Positions 32,880 through 44,500 of a stretch of DNA of 64,000 bases are shown one piece after another. The translations under genes and the position numbers were made by a program. Where the stretch lies: positions 3,894,985-3,958,984 of the forward strand of contig CM042985.1 in NCBI GenBank assembly GCA_023678885.1, in the 5' to 3' direction. The notes beneath the pieces were generated by a model. That model did no database searches and was not told the DNA's origin. It saw nothing but the letters and a program-made list of their open reading frames with translations. Each line of letters starts with the position of its first letter. Position 1 is the first letter of the stretch. The stretch comes from Pogostemon cablin. Its lineage: Eukaryota > Streptophyta > Magnoliopsida > Lamiales > Lamiaceae.

Positions 32880-35868
32880 TCATTCAAGCAGCTCTTCTTG
32901 ATTCACTGCAGGACACTGGATGAGTTCCAAAATCCTTATCACTTCTTCCATGTCAGGGCGATTCGACGGCACCTGAGAGGCGCAAATCAGCCCAAGTTTA
33001 ACCACCGGAATCGCCTCCTCCAATGGATAGTTACCATTGAGCTTCTTGTCAATGCACTCCTCTATCCGGCCTTCATCTAAGGCTTCCCTCACCATGTCAC
33101 ACAGCACAACCACGTCGTCTTCCATGTATTCCACCGGTCTTTTTCCTGTAAGAATCTCCAGAGTCAACACCCCAAATCCATACACATCACATTTCTCAGT
33201 GATCTTCACTGTTTGGCAAGCGAATTCAGGCGCCATGTAGCCGAGCGCGCTCTGAATCTTGCTGCTCAGAATGTACCGATCCAATGCCGGTAGCAGCCTA
33301 GCTAGGGCAAAGTCCCCCACCTTCGGATCACCAGAGTCGTCTAGCAAAACATTGGTTGATTTCATGTTGTAGTGAATGACATTCAGCTGATGCAGACAAG
33401 CTAGGCCTCTTGCAGTACCTAGGATGATCTTGAATCTTTGTGGCCATGTTAGGGAGCTACTGGACTCTCCATCATGGAGATGCTTGTGCAAGCTTCCACC
33501 GGAGACATGCTCATTTATGAGCAGCTGCAACGAGGGCGTCCAGTAGTATCCTTCGACTGCCACTAGATTCTGGTGTCTGATCTTCCCAAGTTTCTTAACC
33601 TCCCTCTCAAAATCCTCCTGACATTTCACCAAGCTCGCCGTGTTAAGCTTCTTGATAGCGATGGAACGACCACCGCGAACTTCCGTCCTGTAAACAGTCC
33701 CAAAACCACCACGGCCAAGCTCACAGTTCTTATTCAACAGAGATTGAGCACCCGTGACAAAATCAGCTTCGCCCGAAAACATAACAAGCTTCCCATAGTT
33801 AGCTTCCGTATCATGCGAAGGGCTAAAATCATCACCCCCCGAGTATGCAAATGCAGCAGCAGACCTAGCCAAGGACGTCCGCGTGTGCATATTCAAAATG
33901 GAGACAGTAACGACGCCAAGGGCTATAAAGACGGCCGCTCCAATGGCCACAAGGGAGGATATACTGAGCATTATTCGTTTGTGGCGAAGATTCGAGGCCA
34001 GGGGGCCGTGGTTTGAGACGGATGAGTTGGGGTTCAGGACAAGAGGCTTGGGATGGACAGCAGGACAGGATTGGTTCACAATGGAGCCACATAAGGATGG
34101 GTTTCCGACAACAGACGATTGAGGGATCGTGTTGAAGAAGCCTCCCACAGGAAGCTCCCCCTCGAGCTGGTTAAACGAGGCGTTAAACGACACGAGATGG
34201 GAGAGGTTCGTCAGCTCTTTGGGTAGATTTCCAGAGAAGTTGTTGAATGATAAGTCCACCAGCTCGAGGTTGGATAGGTTTGCAATGGCAACAGGAACAG
34301 AACCAGACAGGTTATTATGAGACAACATCCTACATACAAAACAAACAGACAATACTTTCAATCAATACACATGTCATGATTCAAATATGATGATCACATT
34401 CAAATCAAGCAACTTACAATGAGGTTAAAGATGAGCAGTTCCCTATACTCATTGGAATGGAACCAGTGAGGAAATTGCTCTCCAATCTCAACTGCTGCAA
34501 CGAAGCAGCTCGTCCGATCTCAGACGGGACGCCTCCGGTGAGTCGATTGTGGCTCATGTCGAGTTCAACACACGTATTCAGCTTACCTACACTAGCTGGA
34601 ATCGAACCAACTAAAGAATTCCAAGATAAATTCAAGGATTCCAATCTGCTAAAATTTCCAATTTCTAATGGAATTCCACCAGTTAATGCATTGGATGACA
34701 AATCCAAGGATTGAAGGGTTTGATAGGATTGAAGAAAAGGAGCAGACAAGCTGATGCCTCCACTGTATCTATTACCAGAGAGAGAAACACTCTCCATAGC
34801 CAACCTAAAAACCCATGAAGGTAGATTGCCAGAGAACAAGTTATGGCAGCCATCAAGAACTTTAAGGTTTACACACCTCACAAAAGACTCTGGTAAGCTT
34901 CCAACAAAAAGATTGCTTGAAAAATTAACTTCCTTCAAGGATTGAAGATTGCCCACACTATTAGGTACTCTACCAGAAAACTTATTACCAGAAATGTCCA
35001 AGAATTCCAAGCTTCTCATCTCTCCAATCCAATCAGGAAACTCTCCTGTTAACAAATTCCCACTCAAATCAAGATACCTACATGAACTGAGCTTTCTCAA
35101 CGACAGAGGAAGACCACCATTAAAATAATTCCCACCGAAATCAACAGATTTCAACAGCAGACAGTTTCCAATATTTTCAGGCAACCAACCAACAAAACTG
35201 TTCCCTCTTAAACTAATGACTTTCAAATCATACAAACTCTCGATCCCACGTGGAATCTCACCTTCGAACAGATTATCAGACAAATCAAGCGATCGAAGCG
35301 AAGTGAGAGACCACAATCCAGGGATCAACTGACCTGAAAGGTGATTGGATGAAAAGTTAACCCTCTGTAAACTCGAACATGAACTGATCGACTGTGGGAT
35401 TGAACCAGTGAGATTGTTCTTCGCCAGTGAAATCGCCTTCAACGACCCACATTGTCGGAAAAGTTCATCAGGAATCCACCCTGACAGACTGTTCTCACTC
35501 AAGTCGACGATTTCCAAACTTGGGATTTGAGCAAGAATGGGGTTTATAGTCCCAGAAAAATTGTTTCTTGAAAGTTGCAAAACTTTAAGGGACTGCAATC
35601 TAGTCAAGCTTCTTCCTATGTGGCCGGAGAGGGAGAATCCATCGAGAACAAGCTCCGAAACCCGGCTGTTATTCGGGTTGCATTTCACCCCTACCCAATT
35701 GCAGGCGGAGTAGTCTTCTTCGTTCCAAGAAGTGAGCCTTGACTGTGGGTCAGTTAGGCCAGCTTTGAAAACTATCAAACCCAATACGTCGTCGTTGAAA
35801 GCAGGGTCTAGAGACTGCACCAGAAGTAACGGAAGCAAGAACAGAGAAGCCACCAAATTCATCCACAT
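32880..35868 (-). CDS. PXC2: LRR receptor-like kinase, PXC2 type (probable pseudokinase)
   Basis: PXC2/IRK-group LRR-RLKs sit in the plasma membrane and are linked to vascular and cell-division control. Two exons (35868-34418 and 34329-32880) give 966 residues, the usual length. Order: signal peptide (1-20), LRR N-cap with CNWVGVKC, about 20 LRRs including HIGRSLTRLQSLKVLQLSRN, the FFNTIPQSSVVGNPSLCGS juxtamembrane motif, a transmembrane helix at about 604-629, then the kinase: glycine loop GRGGFGTVY (689-697), Lys in AIKKL (about 710), catalytic loop HYNMKSTN (803-) instead of HRD, and DFA (823-825) instead of DFG. The HYN change is typical of this subfamily; losing the DFG glycine as well is not, so strong catalysis seems unlikely. 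The single intron follows an SLTSL segment in the LRRs. Confidence 0.93.
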
Positions 35869-37351
35869 ATTATCAGCAAAAACCTTTCTTTAAATAAAAA
35901 TCAATACTTTCTTGAAAAATAAATAGCAGGAGGAGGGTGATACATGCATAAGAGAGACAGAGTATCAATGAAGATACATACAAAACACGTGTATATATCA
36001 GAGGTTGAGTAAAATGGGGGAAGGAGGTAGCTTCTAACGGCCGGAGAAGTGGTCGGAAGTCCGACGAGAATAGGAAAAGGACACGGGAAAACTGGGGTGT
36101 AGTAGAAAAATCATCGGAAAGAAGGCCGGAAAAGGGGAAATGAGTAGGGGTTTAGAAGTATCGGATGCTCATTAAGGCGAAGTAGGAGCAGCTGGGATGA
36201 TGGGGGGTCATTAAAGGTGATGTCAGTGCCTTCAATACAGAGAGGAGGGGGGTGGTGTTAGGGGGGGTAGAGAGGGAAGTAACCTTTTGCTTTTGTGCAC
36301 TGCTATCTGTCTTGGAAGTCTCTCTCAGCAGGGCTGGGCAGGGATTAAATTAGGATTCTTCCAACTTCAATGTTCATACTTTACTATTTCCTCTGTTTGG
36401 AAAATGAGTCAAACTAAATCGAATTTATAATTAATTTAATATTTGCATGCAATGTACACCAATTTAGTCAGGAAGTGAAGAGTCAATATACTTGTTACTA
36501 TATTACATGAATTCTCTTACTATTTTCTATCATCAGAATTATTATTTTATTTATTAAGTAATTGATTTTTTTAATTGTCATCTTTAAAACTAAAATGAAT
36601 ATTGAGCGGTAATATTATTTTTTTTAGTGTGCAGGAAATTTAAACTCATTAGTTTGAATGTACGCCTCAAAAGTCTTCTCATATCACTATATAACTAAAA
36701 TATAATGTTAAGTATAATTTTTGTCATGAGCACATTGGATTGGTTCTTTCTGTTAGCATGTGCTGGATTAATTAATGAAGGGCCACGAGGAAATAAGATA
36801 AATTAATCGTGATCGTGATCAATTTTAAAATAAGAGAGAAGATAAATTAATCGTGATCAATTTAAAATGAGAGATGGAGAAATCTGCATAATTGATTTGT
36901 TTAATTAAGGAAGGATTGACAAACATGATTGAATGATTTTTTTTGTCCAGCATGACAATAAGGAAGAGATCCTTATATAAAGGATCACTAAAACTATTGC
37001 TTATGTTTATTGAGCCACCGAATTTGTTATTGTTTTGATAAAATTCACTTCGATAGTTTTTCTTTGAGAAAGGGTTTTGAGAGTTTGATTGTATAATAGA
37101 TCAAGAGGAATTCTTGATCACAAGTTCAAGAATAGGTTAAAACTAGAGTTAGATTTAAACGAGACAAGTAATTGTAATAGGATTGTAAGTTATTGTCAAA
37201 ATCGTGCTGCAATCTAATGGATGGTTTTGAGGAAATTACGTGGTCTTCCTGTTTCAATTTTGAGATGTTCCATAACAAGTTATTTTGTTATTTTTGCGTA
37301 GAACATCTATCTTAAGAATTACATATAAGACTCACAATGCATTAAATAATA
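35869..37351. other. Leader, promoter and spacer upstream of the PXC2-like gene
   Basis: The first 450 bp hold the purine-rich 5' leader and promoter of the kinase gene, with CACGTG at 35986-35991 next to TATATAT (35992-35998). Beyond 36750 there is an AT-rich stretch with a TTATATAAAGG motif that resembles LTR promoters, but no paired ends were found. Confidence 0.4.
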
Positions 37352-37555
37352 CTCCCTTCATCCGTTTTTAAGGTGTCCGTTTGTTTTTTGAATGTGGATT
37401 AAGGAGTATTATTATTATATGTAAAGTGGGTAGTTGTATTAGAGAGATGTGGTGGACCATATTATATATATTTTTTACTAAACAGATGAAATAGACACCT
37501 TTAAAGCAGACGCAAAAAATAGTAAAATGGACACCTTAGAAACGAATGGATGGAG
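37352..37555. mobile_element. Stowaway-type MITE
   Basis: Ends CTCCCTTCATCCG and GAATGGATGGAG, flanked by TA (37350-37351, 37556-37557). Interior matches the copies at 17131 and 62551. Confidence 0.8.
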
Positions 37556-37611
37556 TAATATTCTTTCCCACCGTTTCATGAATGTTATGATAAGTGAGTA
37601 AGTGAATACAT

Positions 37612-37617
<6 letters not shown>

Positions 37618-37670
<53 letters not shown>
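37618..37670. repeat. (TA)n microsatellite, about 26 units
   Basis: Uninterrupted TA repeats; probably polymorphic. It lies in noncoding DNA just past the MITE. Confidence 0.95.
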
Positions 37671-37674
<4 letters not shown>

Positions 37675-38327
37675 CTTTAAAAAAAATTACTAATGGTCTC
37701 ACTTTCTCAGAAATAAGAACCAAAAAAAAAAATCTTAAAAAGTATTTAGTGAACATTTGTTTCCCTATATTTTTTCTTAAAAAAAGCATTAAAAGAAGAA
37801 AAGTTAATTTATAAAGTGTATATGGTGGAGGTAGTAATCATTGAAATAAGCACTGGATTATCAAAGTGTAACCGCGAAAATAGAGTTGTCTGTGGAGTCT
37901 TTATTACTTGACACTTTTTTTTCTTTTTCTTTCTCTAAAACCAACACTTTTCTATTCGAATTAGGGGGTTGTAACCAACACTTCTTATATTTTATATCTT
38001 AAAATTAATTGAGTGTATTTGTAATAAATTTATGAAATTATATTTTATCACAATGTGGTAGACTTAACTACATACGAAATTTATGGATATTCGTATAGTA
38101 TAAGCCAGCTATGTAGATCTAATCTCAAAGTAAAATTATTTAAATCCAAAAGAAAAAAGGAATTGATACTGCAATAGAAAAATCACATTTCTACTAGCAA
38201 TTGAACGTGACAGCGATAAGCTCATTTAATTAAACTATTAAAAAGATGCAGTCAAATTCAATAATATAAGGTTAATGACGGATTAAGTGATTAGCGACTT
38301 TAAGTAAAGATAATAAAGTCGTGTTTT
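37671..38327. other. AT-rich spacer
   Basis: No gene or recognisable element seen between the microsatellite and the truncated SINE. Confidence 0.5.
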
Positions 38328-38429
38328 ACGCGATTTACTTGGAGGCAGTTCTGAGGGGCCGGGACTGTTTCCTCGAGGACTAGTCGGGCGTAAGCCCGGA
38401 ACCTCGGTATCAAAAAAAAAAAAAAAAAA
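38328..38429 (+). mobile_element. 5'-truncated copy of the SINE family at 10207-10773
   Basis: Plus-strand GGAGGCAGTTCTGAGGGG, CTCGAGGACTAGTCGGGCGT and AAGCCCGGAACCTCG match the reverse complement of 10220-10290, followed by a poly(A) tail of about 17. A 9 bp duplication TCGTGTTTT flanks it (38319-38327 and 38430-38438). The tRNA head and 73 bp array are missing, as expected for incomplete reverse transcription. Confidence 0.82.
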
Positions 38430-38438
38430 TCGTGTTTT

Positions 38439-39498
38439 TGATACATCGTAGGAAGATCTTAGTAAAGAGAAAATCCAAAGGGTTGCATTTGTTGATATCG
38501 AAGAACACAATGGAATAAAGGCTAAACTACGGGTCAAATCCAACTTGCTTACCTGCAATTTTTGTTCTGCTCTATAAATTAATTAATTAATATTACTTCA
38601 TTATTTTTATTTTTGGTAAACAATCCGAACACCTATTTCAAATCCCGTTTTTACAATTATTATATTTTTTATGTTACATTTTTCGAAAAATCTAAACATT
38701 TCTTTTGGGATGGTATGTACTCCATTAAGGTATAGATCCGTGTCAATTATTAACCGTTTATAATTAAAGGTTTAATACCAACATGAAATTAGAAATCCGG
38801 AGTCACCAATATCATTAGGATGTGAATTTTGTCAATCCCATTTTACTTTACACAATATTTTAGAAATATAATTATTAATCGTGATTAATTTGTGAGATAT
38901 TAGATGTGAATAATTGAAAAGGTGAAAAAAAAAATACTTGAACACATTACCCAAATTTACTAATAAGATTATTACTAGCATGAGTGAGCGTGATGCAATT
39001 TCCTATAAGTTTCGCTTGAACTTTACTCTAGCTTTTAATATATAAATAAATAAAATGAAATTTTAATTATTATTGTGAGGGGGTACAAAAGCTTGGATTG
39101 CCTCAGTTAACAAAACAGAAAAAAAAAAAAAAAAAAAAAAAAAACAAGTGTGTAAGGGGTTGGCGGAGGAAACAGTTTTCTCCTTTTTCATTTTTGAAAT
39201 AGAAAAAAAATAAAGGAGTTAATTTTGTCTGAAAGTGGGTATATCAGTAATTTCAAAACTGAGTAACTGCATGAATCAGTGTGAAATTCATGGCCTGTAT
39301 TGATTGACATTTGACTTTAATGAAATAGTACACCTGTATTTTCTTCTTACTTTTGGGGTAGTAATTAAGACAAAATAAAATAAAATATGTTCTGGGTTAC
39401 GTTGTCTTAATGAGGTTTAATTGTTTCGTTTGTCTTAAATAGCAGTGGGGTGGCGTGAATGGCGCGCTGTCCCAACGGTAGTTCTACATTACTTGAAC
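38439..39498. other. AT-rich spacer with an A26 run
   Basis: Noncoding; a 26-base A homopolymer at 39119-39144 is the only distinct feature. No tRNA-like head was found upstream of it, so it is not called as a retroposon tail. Confidence 0.5.
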
Positions 39499-39730
39499 GG
39501 TGTACCCCATCATTAAAGGCCCCACCGTCCCTTTCCTGGAGATTGGTGGAGGAGGTAAATCGCAAGATGGGCCTCAAGTGGCTTATAGAGAGGACTCACT
39601 GTTAAACTTGCTTGCAAGAGGCCAAATCAATGCCAAAGGCAGGATTCAAACCCCCACCCTAGTGCAACCAAGCTCAGTTTGAAGGTCTTTCCACCCTCCC
39701 CTCTACCACTTGAGTTATGCCCTGGGGGCA
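39499..39730 (-). mobile_element. Second tRNA-derived SINE family (232 bp)
   Basis: Read on the minus strand it begins near 39730 with GGGCATAACTCAAGTGGTAG (A-box-like), then GGGTTTGAATCCTGC (B-box) about 50 bp on. Flanked by 20 bp duplications starting TAGTTCTACATTACTT (39479-39498 and 39731-39750) with one mismatch. There is no clear poly(A) tail. Sequence differs from the SINE at 10207. Confidence 0.8.
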
Positions 39731-39750
39731 TAGTTCTACATTACTTAAAC

Positions 39751-41328
39751 CTACAACCCCTCACCCAACTCAAAAAAAATAAATTAAATTAAATTAAATA
39801 TGGGAAGGTCTCATCTAAATATCATTTTTCACTTTTTAAAATAGTTATCACTTTCGCTATAAATCGTTATTATTTTCGCTATAAAATGTTATCACTTTTT
39901 ATTTATACTATAAATTGTTCATGAAATAGTATTATCACTTTTCATTAATTTATTATCACTTTCCTTCATGAAAGTTATCACTTTCTAACCGTCTCACGTA
40001 AGAGCTTACGTGAACACGAGTCTTTTCCATTAAATACATGATTCACAAAATTCTATTATTCTTATATAAAAAGAAAATGCATTCTTCACAATTATATATA
40101 TTTTATCTATTCAATATATTTTCCCTTAAGAGTGGAGCCTTTGTAACAAAAAAAATTTATTTATATTCTTAAAAGAGCATTTTCACACATTTTTTTCAAA
40201 TTAAAAGTAAATTACAGCAGTTGAGAATTAATTGCAAATAAACCTAAGAAGAAGTAAAATATTTGCTAATGCAGAAATGCCCCATGTGAATTATAGTATG
40301 TGGATATCAGATATGGATTTGATAGTCTGAATCGTCTATATGGATATGGAGAACGCACAATTGATCTTGTAAAGCCCAAAAGATAGTGGGCCTTTCACTG
40401 CCGATTTAATTTAAGGTTTTGACAGTCCAAGAACAAGCCCAATATGATTAAAGCCCAAAGGTCACATTCGCATTCAATTAATTGCGGCTTACGTCAATCA
40501 AGTTCCATGTAAAACGACTTTAAATAACGTGAAAACAGGGTTTATTCTTTTCTTTGGAATTTATTAGAGGAATGCGTTTTCAAGGGTTTTGCGTTATGCC
40601 TTACTTGCCTTTACCTTTTGATGGATACCCATTTGCGTCTTGCTAACTTATCTTACATTTTAATTATTTATATTTTTATTATTTATAATTAAGACTCTTA
40701 TAATTTGACTAGTTTGTCAACCATAATCTATAGTTTTTAAAGATAAATTGGTATATAATTTCATAAGAGAGATATTTTAATTTCATCCAATATAGTTATA
40801 TAGATATCCCTCTTAAAAACTACTTTTTACTTTCTTTTTTTTTTTTAATGATGATGGATATTTTATAAATATTCGAGTATTTTCAAAATACTCCATATAA
40901 TAACTTGTCATATTGTGATACTAATGTTACTCTTCATTTTAAAAAATATTTAACTCTAAAATTACGGGTGTTATTCTTCACTTATTTAAGTGTCATTATT
41001 TTAATAATATATGTATAACTTATCAAATATAAAAGAAATTATACATTTTGTTTTAAGTAATAACCATCAAATATACAGAAAAATAGCACTTCATCATATA
41101 AAAGTATAAATAAATTGTGATGCAATAATTTTTGTTGCAAAAATATTCAATTACTTGAACTTTGGTATTCCTAATATTTAAAATTAAATTAGAATGCCAT
41201 AAACCCGTTTAAAGATCCGATCCACAATAATGCTTGTTTTGTTTGGAGCAACGAGCTGGGTCGGGTCGAAAGAGGAGAGATTAAAATTCAAACCACATAG
41301 CAATCAGATTCAGTGGGGTCCACCGACT
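39751..41328. other. AT-rich spacer upstream of the FAX3-like gene
   Basis: No gene seen. Repeated TTATCACTTT motifs (39830-39990) next to CGTCTCACGTAAGAGC suggest a degraded MITE. Several GCCCA motifs occur at 40371-40460. Confidence 0.5.
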
Positions 41329-41382
41329 CACGTGTCACACTCTTTTCGTTTAATTTTTCTTTTCCTTTCGAAATTATATATA
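41329..41382 (+). promoter_or_regulatory. Core promoter of the FAX3-like gene: G-box/ABRE and TATA box
   Basis: CACGTG at 41329-41334 overlaps ACGTGTC, an ABRE-type core. TATATATA at 41375-41382 follows 40 bp later, about 150 bp upstream of the ATG, a sensible TATA position for a transcript start near 41410. ABA or light response is inference from the motif. Confidence 0.55.
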
Positions 41383-41532
41383 GCCTGTTCAAGAGCAAGC
41401 GTCATCTAACCCCGGCGCACTTTAAAGAAACCCTCTCTCTGTGTTCATCAAGTGCTCCAAATTATTCATTCAAATTCATTCTCTGCAATTTCATCAATAC
41501 ATACACGATACAAACACTGAATAAATCGCGAA

Positions 41533-44500
41533 ATGAGCGTCAGATTAGAGTCAGTTACATTAGGAAACCCTACTCCTTGCTTGAATAAAGTTGCTTCTTC
41601 TATGGCGCTGTACCGTGCGCCGCCTACCGGCCTAGGGTTTGACCTTTCGTTCAGAGCTAAACTCCGTGGCAAGTTGTCAGTTGCGGCGCTTCCGAGGGTG
41701 ATTGGAGTCAATTTACGCCCGAGAAATGTGCGGAATCGTACTATTTTCTCGTTGGCTGCTTCTCACGAAGAGTCGTCGGTGAGGTCACGTTGAATGCATT
41801 TGATTTTCTCGTAATTTATTAGTTTCAGTTATTTATTTCTTATTGTTCCGGTTTACTTTATCAGAATTCGAATTTCGTGCATCGTACAAAAGATGGGATA
41901 ATGGGATAATGGAATGAGTGTGTGCTATAGCCAGGGTTGCCTTGAATAATCAGATTGTGTTATGCCAGACTTATTGGTTCAATGAACGTGAACAGCTAAT
42001 TCAGTAGTATGTAAGAAATTTATGACTTATCTAATGAAGTTTTTTTCAAAAAATGTGTTAAAATTTTTACTATGCTAGACACATTCAGATTTGGCTAGTA
42101 GAGCCGAGAGCGCAATGAAGCTTTTGACTTTTCACCCATACGGTATTTTTGCATTTTATTAGTATACTGTTAATGCTGTTTCATTTTAACTCATGTTTTC
42201 AGAGTAATTCTGATAGAGCCAAATCGAGGGGGGTCAGCTGCAATCATGCTAATCACCAATCTGGTGGACTAGCAAGTGCTTATTTGGGGGAGAATAGATT
42301 TGGCAATAATTATGCTATTTCCATATTAATAAATTATGTCTAGGATTATAAATAAGGGGTAGAGGAGAGGGGGAGCATTGTCTAGAATTATCTTGTTTAG
42401 TCTATTGGGCAGCCTTTGGCTGACGGGAGTCATCCCGGGGGATCGTATTCTTACGTTCCTATTGTTCTTCTATCCTTCCTCATTTATAATATCAGCTTCT
42501 TTACTCTATCAAATTGGTCCGACCTGCCGGATGTCACACACTCGAATGGAAGCTCGAGTGGAGACGAGAGAAGAATGCTGAGTCACTTTCTGAAAAAATC
42601 AGCTTACTTTCTGAAAAAGTCAGCCTACTTTCTGAAAAGGTCAGCTCACTTGATAACATATTTTCGGAGCAAGAATCTAGGCTCAACAAATTGGACAAGA
42701 TAGAGGAGATGCTCTACTTACTCCTAAAAAGAGGAGGCATTCAAAGCCCTCCCAAAGAATGTAACCCCGATTGGAAAGAAGGAGGCATAATAAGTGGTGG
42801 GGATTTGCAACACGGTGACCTTGGAGAAACCAGCACTCAAAGCCCTCTCCAAGAATGTACCCCCGAGCATGCCATAATCAAGAATAATGTTCAACTCGCG
42901 ACCAAACGAGTTGAATTTCCAATTTCGGATTTAGGGACGCCCCAGTTTTCGGTCGATTGCTTCAACATTCCATGGCGGTGTTTTGCTTCTCCACCAACAC
43001 TACATGAATCCCTTGGAGAAATTCGTGTAAAAGTAGTGGGAGAATTACTCCAACATGATGAGGTATTACAGATAATAAAAGATAATCCCACAGAAGCTCA
43101 ACAACGCATGCAGCGGGCAGCAAACAAGCATCAAAGGGAGGTGAGTTTACAAGTGGGCAACAAAGTTCTTCCAACGCTACTTTTCCTGAAACATTCTCTT
43201 CGTCCGCCGGAAAATTCCAAGCTAGCTCCGCATCATTATCCAATTGCCCATTTCTTGACTGCAGCATTGCGGACAATGCTGTTTTCAGCATGGGAGAAAT
43301 TGATAGAGCCAAATCGAGGGGGGTGAGCTGCAATCATGCTAATCACCAATCTGGTGGATTAGCAAGTGCTTATTTGGGGGAGAACAGATTTGGCAATAAT
43401 TATGTTATTTCCATATTAATAAATTATGTCTAGGATTATAAATAAGGGGTAGAGGAGAGGGGGAGCATTGTCTTGAATTATCTTGTTTAGTCTATTGGGC
43501 AGCCTTTGGCTGACGGGAGTCATCCCGGGGGATCGTATTCTTACGTTCCTATTGTTCTTCTATCCTTCCTCATTTATAATATCAGCTTCTTTACTCTATC
43601 AAATTCTGTTTCAATCTCCATTTTAATTTAGAAATTATTGTTTTGTCATTATGTTTTCAAAAGGCTTCAGATATTGGCATAGGGAAGGACAAGGAAGATT
43701 CAGAAACCGGATCTCAAGAATCACAAGAAGCATGGCAGCAGACACTTGCTTCTTTTAAAGAGCATGCCTTAAAAATGCAGAGCATATCAAAGGAAGCTTA
43801 CGAGTCATATTCTGAGAAGGCTACTGTCGTTCTAAAAGAAACTTCTGAGAAGTTGAAAATTCAAGCTGAGAAGGCAACTAAGGAAATAATTGATATCGCA
43901 AAAGAAACTGCTGAAGAGAGTAGGGAATACTTTGCCACAGCTGCAGTGAATACCCCTGAACCAGTGAAGGACGTTGTTGAAACATTTGCTTCCTCAGCTG
44001 ATGAGTTCAACGATGTGTCTAAATTACGGGATTTCTACATTGGAATACCTTATGGTATGGCTTTCATCTGATTCTAATGTATGGCAAGCTTGATGTATAT
44101 TAAAAGGCATAGCTGAAGAATTTTCTGTTTTTTCAGGTGCTCTTCTTTCAGTTAGTGGGTTTCTTACATTTATGCTCACTGGAAGCATTCCTGCCATAAG
44201 ATTTGGTATTGTACTTGGTGGCACTCTTTTGGCGTTGAGTACATCAAGTTTGAGATCGTGGAAGAAGGGGGAGCCATCACCCTTTCTCTTGAAAGGACAG
44301 ACAGGTTTTTTAATTACTGTAACATCATGAAGTATAACATCATGAAGTATACCGTTCCCTATATGGCTATATATGGCATGGAATTATTTATTGGTTTCAT
44401 TGTTTCTACTGCAGAAAAGCATAGTATATGTGGTAAAATCCATAGGTATTTTGTATATATGTGAACTTTAGTGTTGGTGTGCAAATATTTTCTAGATCTT

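Noticed and set aside
33573..34016. 147-codon plus-strand frame inside the kinase gene
   Set aside because: Antisense to conserved kinase-domain coding sequence; no independent evidence.
36749..37290. Possible solo LTR (TGTTA...TAACA with an internal TATA-like TTATATAAAGG)
   Set aside because: No matching 5 bp duplication and no second copy in the window; the ends could be chance.
39655..39730. Possible tRNA gene on the minus strand
   Set aside because: Same reasoning: it is the head of a SINE with 20 bp flanking duplications.
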